From assembly GCA_036154155.1 (NCBI GenBank), contig JAYZLP010000002.1, forward strand, positions 1 to 61,061: a DNA stretch of 61,061 nucleotides, given 5' to 3'. This document shows, in pieces, positions 33,975 to 41,456 of the stretch; positions within the stretch are counted from its first letter, which is position 1, and every line of letters starts with the position of its first letter. This stretch comes from MGIIb-O5 sp036154155. Lineage in GTDB: Archaea > Thermoplasmatota > Poseidoniia > Poseidoniales > Thalassarchaeaceae. The notes beneath the pieces were generated by a model that saw nothing but the letters and a program-made list of their open reading frames with translations, was not told the DNA's origin and made no database searches. The translations under genes were made by a program, and so were the position numbers.

Positions 33975-34943
33975 TCACAGATTCCATTGGAAAACCAATG
34001 CCCCAGCAACCTTGAGGTGGACGAACGATGATTGGCCACGGACCGTTACTGTAAGTGAGTACTCTCCAGAGTTGGAAGGTATGGTGCCTATCGCCCCCTT
34101 TTCAGTCGCCCCAGATCCCCATGCGCGAGTTAGGGGGGAAGCTCCGGCATGATCCTTCATTGTTAGGGAACCAGACGAGGCCCCATTGGATGAAATTTCC
34201 ACATCAAGATACCAAACCAAGGTATCCCAATCTCCTTCCGATGGGTGCCCATCATCGAAAAATGAGTCATATATCTCCTGGTCATTCTCCTCATAAAGTC
34301 GATCAATTAGGTCCCTAGCCCTATAGAAAAACACATCACCTTGATAGCTCGATCTGGCGACATTCAAATCCATTCGCAATTGGTTCCTCCCCTCCGAGTC
34401 CTCCCAAACTAGCCTTTCCAGGAAACCATCACTCCCGCTGAATGTGTATTGCAATTCATGGCCTTCTGAAGATTCCGCACTCACTCTGGCATTTCCATTG
34501 TTAATGGAATTAGTAGTAGCACTCCATTCTTGACCGAATAGGGTGAATGACCATTCATCGCCGACGACCCAGGGGAATGAGAATACTTGCTGAGGAACTC
34601 CATTTTCGTATACAGACAGGCCATCAATTGTCATTCTTCCAAGAAATGGATTATGGTTGATTACCGCATGTCTCTGAGCCTCTCTCTCAGAAGAGATTCC
34701 GACTTGGTAATCCCCAGATTCGTTATCAATTTCTGCAACAACTAGCCTTGCGCTGTCTTCTCCGAATTGCGGCGTGATAAATGTGTACAGCCAATTATTT
34801 CCAACTTCCCATTCTGGGAGCACCATGTCGTCATCATCAGACTCTTCCGATTGTCCAGAGTCGCCTGTCTCGATGCAACCGGAGAGAATGCACATCGCCA
34901 TCAATGAGGCCATTCCAATTGCAGACCCGCCCCTCATGGCCAT
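33975..34943 (-). CDS. Hypothetical secreted lipoprotein
   Basis: I do not recognise a domain. The 322-residue protein starts with a lipoprotein signal peptide (ASLMAMCILSGCIE, anchored cysteine C23). An acidic linker (ESDDDD) follows, then a region that appears beta-rich and full of aromatic residues and Asn/Gly turns. There are no cysteines after the lipobox. It sits between the membrane pyrophosphatase and the esterase on the same strand. ATG 34937 is an alternative start two codons later. A binding or adhesion role outside the cell is plausible. Confidence 0.68.
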   Translation of the reverse strand: MAMRGGSAIGMASLMAMCILSGCIETGDSGQSEESDDDDMVLPEWEVGNNWLYTFITPQFGEDSARLVVAEIDNESGDYQVGISSEREAQRHAVINHNPFLGRMTIDGLSVYENGVPQQVFSFPWVVGDEWSFTLFGQEWSATTNSINNGNARVSAESSEGHELQYTFSGSDGFLERLVWEDSEGRNQLRMDLNVARSSYQGDVFFYRARDLIDRLYEENDQEIYDSFFDDGHPSEGDWDTLVWYLDVEISSNGASSGSLTMKDHAGASPLTRAWGSGATEKGAIGTIPSNSGEYSLTVTVRGQSSFVHLKVAGALVFQWNL

Positions 34944-34982
34944 GCGAGGGGGGCCGCAGTCAAGAGACTGACGCTTCGACTA

Positions 34983-37034
34983 TCAGAGTAATCCAGCGAT
35001 AACAACTGAGACTATTGACATCAGCTTGATTAGGATGTTCAGTGATGGTCCGCTGGTGTCCTTGAAAGGGTCTCCAATGGTATCTCCGACGACTGCTGCA
35101 GAGTGGGCGTCATCACCCTTCTCTGCTCCAGATATCTCGCCTTGCTCAATCGCCTTCTTCGCGTTGTCCCAAGCACCGCCTGCGTTAGCCATGAATAGGG
35201 CCATCAGGACACCCGTGGCGGTCGCTCCAGCTAGGGTTCCGCCTAGAGCGGCAGGGCCTAGGGCCAGGCCAATAATTACTGGGCTAGAGATTGCAACTAG
35301 TCCTGGCATGACCATCTCACGCAGAGCGGCCTGTGTCGAAATGTCGACGCACGTGGCGCTGTCCGGCTCCACGCCCTCTCTGCCTTCTAGGAGACCGTCT
35401 ATTTCTCTGAATTGACGGCGGATCTCAACAATCATCGCTTCAGCAGCCCGGCCAACGGACTTCATCGTCATTGCAGCTACCACGAAAGGAAGCGCACCGC
35501 CGATTAGGAGTCCTATGACCACTTCTGGGTTAGTGAGAGAGAGGTCAGCAGCATCCAAGCTGGCACTTGTCTTGTAGGCTGCAAACAGAGCCAGAGCCGT
35601 TAGGGCCGCGCTTCCGATAGCGAAACCCTTTCCGATGGCAGCAGTTGTGTTGCCTATCGAGTCAAGGCCATCGGTGATGTCTCTAACTTCCTTGCCCAGT
35701 CCGGACATCTCAGCGATTCCCCCTGCATTGTCAGCTACAGGCCCGTAGGCATCGACAGTCATTGTAACGCCAACTGTTCCTAGCATGCCCATTGCAGCCA
35801 TTGCGATTCCGTATAGGCCAGCGTCACCGCCGCCCATCACGTCATTGGCACCATATATTCCAGCAGCCATGAGAAGCACTGGAATCAATACCGACTCCAT
35901 CCCGACCGCAAGACCTGCGATTGCATTCGTTGCGCTACCGGTCTTGGAGGCCTCCCCAATGTAAGGGATGGCCTTTACTTGGAACCCGAATACAGGCTCT
36001 ATGCCAGTGTAGTACTCGGTAACTAGGCCAATCATGATGCCTACGAGGCTACCGATAGCAACTGCCCAGACAACGGTCTGATCGAGGCCTAGCTCGCCTA
36101 GAGCGAGGTACCCGCCGCCGATGAATAGTGCTGCACCAATGAAGGTGGTGTTCCTGAGGGCTGCGCCAGCGTCCATGTTCTTCATCGCCGAAATCGAGAA
36201 TACCCCGATAATGGATGCAACATAACCGACAATGGCCAGTGCTATTGGAATCATCAGGTAGTCAGACCCCAAATCACTGCTCGCTGCTGCAATCACCATT
36301 GCTGCGATTATTGAGCCAACGAACGACTCGAAGATGTCAGCACCCATGCCGGCTACGTCACCGACGTTGTCACCGACGTTGTCGGCTATGACTCCAGGAT
36401 TTCGAGGATCGTCCTCGGGGATTCCTGCTTCGACCTTGCCTACGAGATCCGCTCCTACGTCGGCAGCCTTGGTGTAGATTCCACCACCCACACGGGCGAA
36501 GAGTGCGATGGACGATGCACCCATTCCGAATCCTGCGATGTTGCTTACAGACAGGAACTCAGTTTCCGTGAAGTAGTACATTAGTGAGATTCCGAATAGC
36601 CCCAGTCCTCCAACTGCTAGGCCCATAACTGCACCGCCGTTGTATGACGTGGTTAGTGCAGCAGCCTGACCTCCGCTAGCCGCAGCCTGTGCGGTTCGAC
36701 CATTCGCACTTGTTGCTGAGCGCATACCGCTGAATCCGGCAGCACCACTGCAAAGTGCACCAATGATGAATGCAACCATGGTCTCCATCCCAAGATCGTC
36801 ATTGTAGTTCCCTCCAAAGAACAGAAGAGCTGCAACACCGGCTATGAATACTGAAAGCATCCTGTACTCAGCCATCATGAAGGCCATGGCCCCATCCTGG
36901 ATTCTCTCAGTGATTTTTGCTACCGTCTCGTTCTCAATCTCAATCGAGTCTACCTTTCTATAGAGCATGAATGCGACGACAAGGCCGAAAACCCCTGCCA
37001 TCATTCCATACATTCCTAGTTGTTCTCCGTCCAT
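34983..37034 (-). CDS. hppA: Membrane-bound ion-translocating pyrophosphatase
   Basis: It hydrolyses pyrophosphate and pumps H+ or Na+ out of the cytoplasm. The 683-residue protein has about 16 hydrophobic helices and the catalytic block YTKAADVGADLVGKVEAGIP followed by DNVGDNVGDVAGMGADIFES. Near residue 460 the sequence reads GNTTAAIGKGFAIGSA. The alanine and glycine at the two positions that are lysine and threonine in K+-independent enzymes suggest the K+-dependent class. H+ versus Na+ specificity is not readable here. A TATA-like box lies about 41 bases upstream of ATG 37034, and a hairpin separates it from the upstream gene. Confidence 0.96.
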   Translation of the reverse strand: MDGEQLGMYGMMAGVFGLVVAFMLYRKVDSIEIENETVAKITERIQDGAMAFMMAEYRMLSVFIAGVAALLFFGGNYNDDLGMETMVAFIIGALCSGAAGFSGMRSATSANGRTAQAAASGGQAAALTTSYNGGAVMGLAVGGLGLFGISLMYYFTETEFLSVSNIAGFGMGASSIALFARVGGGIYTKAADVGADLVGKVEAGIPEDDPRNPGVIADNVGDNVGDVAGMGADIFESFVGSIIAAMVIAAASSDLGSDYLMIPIALAIVGYVASIIGVFSISAMKNMDAGAALRNTTFIGAALFIGGGYLALGELGLDQTVVWAVAIGSLVGIMIGLVTEYYTGIEPVFGFQVKAIPYIGEASKTGSATNAIAGLAVGMESVLIPVLLMAAGIYGANDVMGGGDAGLYGIAMAAMGMLGTVGVTMTVDAYGPVADNAGGIAEMSGLGKEVRDITDGLDSIGNTTAAIGKGFAIGSAALTALALFAAYKTSASLDAADLSLTNPEVVIGLLIGGALPFVVAAMTMKSVGRAAEAMIVEIRRQFREIDGLLEGREGVEPDSATCVDISTQAALREMVMPGLVAISSPVIIGLALGPAALGGTLAGATATGVLMALFMANAGGAWDNAKKAIEQGEISGAEKGDDAHSAAVVGDTIGDPFKDTSGPSLNILIKLMSIVSVVIAGLL

Positions 37035-37072
37035 AATATCAACCTGTTTCGGCCCGCGGACAAAAGTCCCAC

Positions 37073-37078
37073 TTATAA
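37073..37078 (-). promoter_or_regulatory. TATA box of hppA
   Basis: The minus strand reads TTATAA (within GAATTATAAGT), centred about 41 bases from ATG 37034. This predicts a leader of roughly 15 bases. It follows the post-stop hairpin of the upstream gene, so termination and re-initiation look adjacent. Confidence 0.55.
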
Positions 37079-37094
37079 TTCAAGTCATAGAAGA

Positions 37095-37109
37095 CGCCCC
37101 GGAGGGGCG
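37095..37109 (-). terminator. Perfect 6-bp GC hairpin after amidotransferase stop
   Basis: CGCCCC (37095-37100) and GGGGCG (37104-37109) surround GGA. On the minus strand it begins 2 bases after the TAG of the amidotransferase gene (37112-37114) and precedes the hppA TATA box. It is probably a transcript end or 3' structure. Confidence 0.55.
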
Positions 37110-37111
37110 AC

Positions 37112-38014
37112 CTACCTCCTATGTCTCAAAACCACATTAGCAAATGCATCTAGGACTCCGGCACCATCATGTTCCCTCTGGAAAGCAACCATTTCTTCTT
37201 CAGTAATGTGCCCCCATCCGAAAGATCGCTCTATCCTGTGCTTTGCGGCCTCCGGGTGAAACTGCAAACCCCATGCCGGCATTTTTTCGCCAGCCTCCCC
37301 AATTACTCTGACCGCAGTTACGAAGTTATGCTCTGCCGAACCAAGCAATTCACAGCATTCTGGAACCGTGATGACATGGTCCTGGTGGGAGTAAAGAACC
37401 ACTGGCCCCCCCTCCCTCTCCGTTCTTAGATCGAACAACTCATCCCTCGCCCCGGCTTCATTTAGCGACAAGTCCCAAACTCCGCTAGACATCTTTTCCG
37501 CTCTGGTTACCTCGGAACCAAGTGACTTGCATAGAAGTTGGTGCCCAAAGCAAATTCCCAATGTTGGAGTCCCGGATGTGGATGCAACTCTCATCAACGA
37601 AGAGGCACTATTCATCCAATCCTCCCACATCGTTACGTTTCTTCGGGAACCCGAGCAAACCACTGCATCCACGTCAATCAACTCGAGCCACTCCCTCATT
37701 TCGTCGTCCTCCAACTCGCTCGGAAGCGCAATTCTTGTGAATCTGGCTGAATTCCCATTCATTTCGACCTCGCAGCTCTCCCAGAATTCGTAGTCGTAGT
37801 CCCAGTGCGGCACGTCCTCCTCCGAAAGAAGTACAATCCCCTCTGTAGACGCCCTCTTCCCTGAATCGTTAGACTGCATCTGTGGTGTAACCAGCAGAAC
37901 TTCCACATCACCACCCTTCGCCATGGGGATGATGACCTCCTGATTTCCTCCATGTCCGAACTCAGATCTTTCCACAAGGAGGTCAAGGAAGAGGACCCTC
38001 AATGTGTCGCCCAT
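37112..38014 (-). CDS. Class I glutamine amidotransferase-like protein
   Basis: The gene encodes about 300 residues with the GATase-1 nucleophile elbow LGICFGHQLLCKS and the His-Glu pair in LQFHPEAAKH. These make glutamine hydrolysis to ammonia likely. It is longer than a bare GATase domain because of about 100 residues before the catalytic part. It resembles the free-standing GMP-synthase-like amidotransferases rather than a known biosynthetic subunit. ATG 38014 (MGDTLRVLFLD) is chosen; the frame continues upstream into the divergent NifU-domain gene. The acceptor is unknown. Confidence 0.85.
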   Translation of the reverse strand: MGDTLRVLFLDLLVERSEFGHGGNQEVIIPMAKGGDVEVLLVTPQMQSNDSGKRASTEGIVLLSEEDVPHWDYDYEFWESCEVEMNGNSARFTRIALPSELEDDEMREWLELIDVDAVVCSGSRRNVTMWEDWMNSASSLMRVASTSGTPTLGICFGHQLLCKSLGSEVTRAEKMSSGVWDLSLNEAGARDELFDLRTEREGGPVVLYSHQDHVITVPECCELLGSAEHNFVTAVRVIGEAGEKMPAWGLQFHPEAAKHRIERSFGWGHITEEEMVAFQREHDGAGVLDAFANVVLRHRR

Positions 38015-38077
38015 GCCAGTCGGAAGGGGCGATTGTTTGAAAGCCCCCCGCATACACAGGGGTCCGAGGGCGGCGTC

Positions 38078-38362
38078 ATGGTGGACAAGCAAGTGATTCT
38101 CGACTCCGTCGGTCCCGTGCAAGCAGTCTTGGATGCCCATGATGGCGTCGTTAATGTGATTGACACAACTGATGGCATCATCTCTATTTCACTCGAGGGC
38201 GGTTGCACTGGATGCAGTGCGACGCCTATGACCGCCATGCAAATTTACTACTCGCTAATGAAATTGGAAGATGTAAACGATGTCCTGTTCGTTAACGGCG
38301 AGCTGCCTGCATACATGAGGGCATTCATAGACGACAAGATCGGCGGAGAGGGTAGTCAGTAG
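38078..38362 (+). CDS. NifU-like C-terminal domain protein
   Basis: A 94-residue protein with the NifU C-terminal-domain fold. The CxxC is in GGCTGCSATPMTAMQ, which in the family binds or transfers an iron-sulfur cluster. ATG 38078 (MVDKQVILDSVGPV) is chosen over a longer frame. Its stop abuts the stop of a convergent small membrane-protein gene. Family members help assemble Fe-S proteins; several likely clients are encoded in this window. Confidence 0.88.
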   Translation: MVDKQVILDSVGPVQAVLDAHDGVVNVIDTTDGIISISLEGGCTGCSATPMTAMQIYYSLMKLEDVNDVLFVNGELPAYMRAFIDDKIGGEGSQ

Positions 38363-38701
38363 TCACTCCTCTTCGCGGCGCATCTTCCTGATTTTGTGTG
38401 GATTAGTCTCGCCCTGCACATCTTTTCCTTTCAGATTTAGAGTCGCTGAAATCGCAACTATTACTGCCACCATTGCCATTGGTAGGGCCATCGATCCCGA
38501 ACCCCAGAGCTCTCCTCCCATGGAATTGAGGAGAATCAGCATTATTGCTGAAATAATGCAAAGAGATGCTATTGTTCGCTGTGCAAGAACCTCTCCTTTC
38601 TCAGTTCTTGCGAATGTTCCGATGGACATCCAGAGAAGAGTGGCCACCCCGCAGAAGCTTACTGACAAAGTCTCTAGGAAATCCACGATTTCTATGGCCA
38701 T
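38363..38701 (-). CDS. Small membrane protein, unknown function
   Basis: The 112-residue protein has about three hydrophobic segments (SFCGVATLLWMSI, TIASLCIISAIMLILL, MALPMAMVAVIVAISATL). Its hydrophilic, basic C-terminal tail ends in MRREEE. I recognise no family. The ATG at 38701 faces a 106-base gap with an AT-rich stretch (around 38735-38742) that could hold its promoter. The TGA directly abuts the convergent NifU-domain stop. Confidence 0.65.
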   Translation of the reverse strand: MAIEIVDFLETLSVSFCGVATLLWMSIGTFARTEKGEVLAQRTIASLCIISAIMLILLNSMGGELWGSGSMALPMAMVAVIVAISATLNLKGKDVQGETNPHKIRKMRREEE

Positions 38702-38807
38702 GCACGGCCCAAGGGGTGTTTACTTGAGAGGATTGGGTAATTTTCTCTCACTTTCTAACAACAAGAGGCTGACGAACCTTCATCTTGTAGTTCAATCAGC
38801 GAACATC

Positions 38808-39014
38808 ATGGGACTGATGCGCGGACTCATCCTAGCCGCGATTGCGCTTCTACCAGGCGTATTCCTAGGTTTGTTGGCTTACATCATTATGGGGGGCAAT
38901 ACAAACTCCACAGACCCCTCCGATTTCATGTTCTTGCCATGCTATGGAGTCCCGATGCTTTTCATTGGCGCCGCATTTGTCCTTGGAATGAGGGGCGATC
39001 CGGAGGTCGAGTGA
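38808..39014 (+). CDS. Small two-helix membrane protein
   Basis: A 68-residue protein with two hydrophobic helices (LILAAIALLPGVFLGLLAYIIM and PCYGVPMLFIGAAFVLGM) joined by a short Asn/Ser/Asp-rich loop. No family recognised. The frame is open further upstream, but ATG 38808 starts the hydrophobic region properly. Its TGA shares one base with the ATG of endonuclease III (TGATG at 39012-39016), which supports it being translated. Confidence 0.6.
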   Translation: MGLMRGLILAAIALLPGVFLGLLAYIIMGGNTNSTDPSDFMFLPCYGVPMLFIGAAFVLGMRGDPEVE

Positions 39015-39664
39015 TGAAAAGGTCCGAGAAGGCCATAATCATCGGTGAACTTCTGGATGAGATGTACCCGGAAACGCCGATACCCCTGGATCACGACGAC
39101 CCCTACACGCTTCTGGTTGCGGTGATGCTCTCCGCTCAGACCACCGATAAGAAGGTCAACGAGGTGACCCCCCAACTATTCTCTGCCGCAAATACGCCCC
39201 AGGAAATGATGAAACTAGAAGTCAGTGAAATACAGCACCACATCCGACAGATAGGACTCGCTCCAACAAAGGCCCGGAACTTGAAAAGAATGGCCCAACA
39301 GATTGTCCTCGCCGGAGGGGAGATCACTCCAGACTGGGAGTTCTTGGAATCCCTTGCAGGCGTCGGTCACAAAACCGCCAGCGTAGTCATGTCCCAAGCG
39401 TTTGGGATACCAGCATTCCCCGTTGATACCCACATACACCGTCTAGCATCCAGGTGGGGGCTCTCGGATGGGAGGAGTGTGGAGAAAACAGAAAGGGACC
39501 TGAAGAGAGTCTTTCCAAGGGATACTTGGAATCGCAGACACTTGCAGATAATCTACTTCGGAAGAGAGCACTGCCCTGCAAGGAGGCACGACATGGAGGG
39601 GTGCCCGATTTGCTCATGGGCTTCAACAAAGAAGAGGAAGAGGGAGGAGAAGAAGAAATGGTGA
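39014..39664 (+). CDS. nth: Endonuclease III-like DNA glycosylase
   Basis: A helix-hairpin-helix glycosylase/AP lyase that removes oxidised pyrimidines. The 216 residues include VAVMLSAQTTDKKVNEV, the HhH motif LAGVGHKTASVV with the catalytic lysine, and the catalytic aspartate in FPVDTHIHRL. The C-terminal Fe-S loop is unusual: GREHCPARRHDMEGCPIC has three cysteines (C-x9-C-x2-C) instead of the common C-x6-C-x2-C-x5-C. The [4Fe-4S] cluster may thus be absent or use another ligand. The start overlaps the upstream small membrane-protein gene by one base. Confidence 0.92.
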   Translation: MKRSEKAIIIGELLDEMYPETPIPLDHDDPYTLLVAVMLSAQTTDKKVNEVTPQLFSAANTPQEMMKLEVSEIQHHIRQIGLAPTKARNLKRMAQQIVLAGGEITPDWEFLESLAGVGHKTASVVMSQAFGIPAFPVDTHIHRLASRWGLSDGRSVEKTERDLKRVFPRDTWNRRHLQIIYFGREHCPARRHDMEGCPICSWASTKKRKREEKKKW

Positions 39665-40230
39665 GGGATGTATTCAGGGGTAGGATATTCTCCTCGTCGT
39701 TTGGAAGAGGTGACAGGATTGTCATCGGAAAATGGGAAGAGTCCCCATTAGGCAGATTCACAAATGTGATGTGGGCAGATTCCAATGGCAAAAGGACACT
39801 TTTCTCTCCTTCCGAGGAACACTCTGAATATGTCTCAGCTCTATACACATTCGAAGAGATCAGGATTGTTCCAATAGAAGTCAATATTGCCGGTAAATCG
39901 ATTTCAGTCCAAGCAGATGACTTGAGCGTCTCAATGTTCTGGGGCTTCACACTCCCTCTTCCAATTCCCCGCCCACTCTGGTTCATTTCATCTGTAGAGA
40001 ACTTCTTTGCAAGGATTTTGTTTGGAACAAGGACCCATGGTTTGGCCAACAATGGGAACGAGGAATGGTACTCAGTCCGGGGGATTTCATGGTTGAAGGG
40101 CGCAAGTGCAAAGGTTTCAGGGAATGATTTGGGAGACATGACTAGAAGATCGGACTCTGCATGTTTCGGATTCAGTGAACCGCCGGTTAGGCCCGCGGCC
40201 GTCACACTCTCTTCCATAATCCAGAAGTAA
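39658..40230 (+). CDS. Conserved protein of unknown function
   Basis: A 190-residue soluble protein. From memory it resembles a family of uncharacterised proteins known mainly from actinobacteria, with blocks like SPLGRFTNVMWADSNGKRTL, then LFSPSEEHSEYV, GTRTHGL, EEWYSVRGISW and a C-terminal GFSEPPVRPAAVTL. No catalytic motif is apparent. ATG 39658 overlaps the endonuclease III stop by 7 bases. A longer open frame starting at 39454 lies inside nth and is not used. If the resemblance holds, the gene may have moved between bacteria and this lineage. Confidence 0.72.
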   Translation: MVRDVFRGRIFSSSFGRGDRIVIGKWEESPLGRFTNVMWADSNGKRTLFSPSEEHSEYVSALYTFEEIRIVPIEVNIAGKSISVQADDLSVSMFWGFTLPLPIPRPLWFISSVENFFARILFGTRTHGLANNGNEEWYSVRGISWLKGASAKVSGNDLGDMTRRSDSACFGFSEPPVRPAAVTLSSIIQK

Positions 40231-40261
40231 AGGTCATCATTGTGCCCCCTCTCCGGTGTAT

Positions 40262-40744
40262 ATGGCAGAACCTGTGACCCTATCAATTGGAGACAAAGCC
40301 CCAGACTTCGAGGCCGTCTTGACAGATGGTTCGACAATCACCCTCTCAGAGATCCTATCTTCCGGAAGGGGGGTGATATTGTACTTCTACCCTCGTGACA
40401 ACACACCCGGTTGCACTGTTCAGGCATGCGATTTCAGAGACAACATGGGAAGGCTGGAAAATAACAAGTGGGCAGTATTGGGAGTTTCTACAGACTCTGC
40501 CAAGTCACATGAGAAATTTATTTCCAAACACGAACTCCCATTTGACCTAATTGTCGATGAAGACGCTGAACTCCACCAGGCCTATGGGACATGGAGAGAG
40601 AAGAATATGTATGGAAAAACGTACATGGGGACTCTGAGATCCACATTCGCCATAGGCGTTGACGGGAATCTTGAGTGGGTCGGATACAAGGTCGGTTCAA
40701 AGGGGCATGTCGACAAACTGATTGAAGAATTAGGGATGGCGTGA
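40262..40744 (+). CDS. bcp: Peroxiredoxin, BCP/PrxQ type
   Basis: A thiol peroxidase of about 160 residues. The peroxidatic cysteine is in FYPRDNTPGCTVQACDFRD, with the resolving cysteine five residues later, the atypical two-cysteine PrxQ arrangement. Blocks LGVSTDSAKSHEKFISKH and STFAIGVDGNLEW support the family. ATG 40262 (MAEPVTLSIG) is preferred over GTG 40256. It reduces hydroperoxides using thioredoxin; a thioredoxin reductase and a glutaredoxin are encoded elsewhere in the window. Confidence 0.95.
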   Translation: MAEPVTLSIGDKAPDFEAVLTDGSTITLSEILSSGRGVILYFYPRDNTPGCTVQACDFRDNMGRLENNKWAVLGVSTDSAKSHEKFISKHELPFDLIVDEDAELHQAYGTWREKNMYGKTYMGTLRSTFAIGVDGNLEWVGYKVGSKGHVDKLIEELGMA

Positions 40745-40747
40745 GAA

Positions 40748-40975
40748 ATGAGTCAGGAGTCTAGACGAGAAATCGTTGAGCGATTCCTAAGGCGTTGCGT
40801 TAAGTACGCAGACGAGTCGATTCGAAGGAAGCGTCAGAGAGGGGATAGTGAGGACGAGATTTCCAAATGGGTCGCCTACAGGGACTTCACAGCGCACGCC
40901 GTCGAGGAAGTCGCATCAGGCGATTTGGACTCATGGCTTGAAGACGGCCCTGTGTCCTACGAACCTGAAAATTAG
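40748..40975 (+). CDS. Small charged protein, unknown function
   Basis: A 75-residue, highly charged helical protein (for example ESRREIVERFLRRCVKYADE, then SIRRKRQRGDSEDE) with an acidic end. No family recognised. ATG 40748 begins 3 bases after the peroxiredoxin stop, suggesting the same transcript. The end overlaps the convergent SepF-like gene by 4 bases. Confidence 0.6.
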   Translation: MSQESRREIVERFLRRCVKYADESIRRKRQRGDSEDEISKWVAYRDFTAHAVEEVASGDLDSWLEDGPVSYEPEN

Positions 40976-41442
40976 AGCTCGGAGAGCTGGTCCATTCCCC
41001 CTATGCCCAACTCGTGCTTGTTGGTGTCCACCCTCATCCCGGCACCTGCAACCATTAGGAGAGTATCATCGTCATTGATGGCGAATACTGGGAGTCCCAG
41101 CCTAGCTGCCATCTCTTGCACCCTCCTCCTGCAAACGTCTCTCTGGCTAGGCATATGGACCAAGGAACCCAGGTCAACTAGGATCATATTGCCCCCTGAA
41201 AGGACATCAGACATTCCTTCTGTGTGGAGTCTATGGAGCGTGTCAGGCTTGAGGTAGACAACCTGCCTCTGAGCTTCCGGTGTCATCCTCCCTGTCCTGT
41301 CCGCCCACCCCTGCTCATCCAGGTAGTGGAAAACATCCTCCGCTTGCGGCTCCGGATCAACTGTGACCCCTTTCTTCGAAATACTCGCCCCACTGACCTT
41401 CGACGGATCGGGTAATCCCAGTAGTCGGAACAGGTTGGCCAT
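40972..41442 (-). CDS. sepF: SepF-like cell division protein
   Basis: A 156-residue protein with the SepF layout. A short hydrophobic N-terminus (MANLFRLLGL) could bind membrane. A linker of about 60 residues leads to the core VYLKPDTLHRLHTEGMSDVL, then SGGNMILVDLGSL and FAINDDDTLLMVAGAGMRVD. SepF anchors FtsZ to the membrane in archaea without FtsA. No ftsZ gene is in the window. The assignment is from remembered family features, so it is good but not certain. The large surface-protein gene ends 14 bases upstream. Confidence 0.75.
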   Translation of the reverse strand: MANLFRLLGLPDPSKVSGASISKKGVTVDPEPQAEDVFHYLDEQGWADRTGRMTPEAQRQVVYLKPDTLHRLHTEGMSDVLSGGNMILVDLGSLVHMPSQRDVCRRRVQEMAARLGLPVFAINDDDTLLMVAGAGMRVDTNKHELGIGGMDQLSEL

Positions 41443-41456
41443 GATGGCGCCGATGA

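Noticed and set aside
38026..38047. GGGGC/GCCCC inverted repeat between divergent amidotransferase and NifU-domain genes
   Set aside because: Only 5-bp arms with a 12-base loop in a GC-rich stretch; too weak to call beyond chance.
38702..38807. Possible tRNA in the 106-base gap (a GTTCAATC string resembles a T-loop)
   Set aside because: The flanking bases do not form a five-base T-stem, and no acceptor stem or anticodon arm can be drawn.
39387..40337. Long minus-strand open frame of 316 codons opposite nth and the unknown gene
   Set aside because: It covers parts of two plus-strand genes with recognisable proteins and 1-7-base overlaps. Its own translation is Ser/Pro-rich with no family signature, so it is a shadow frame.
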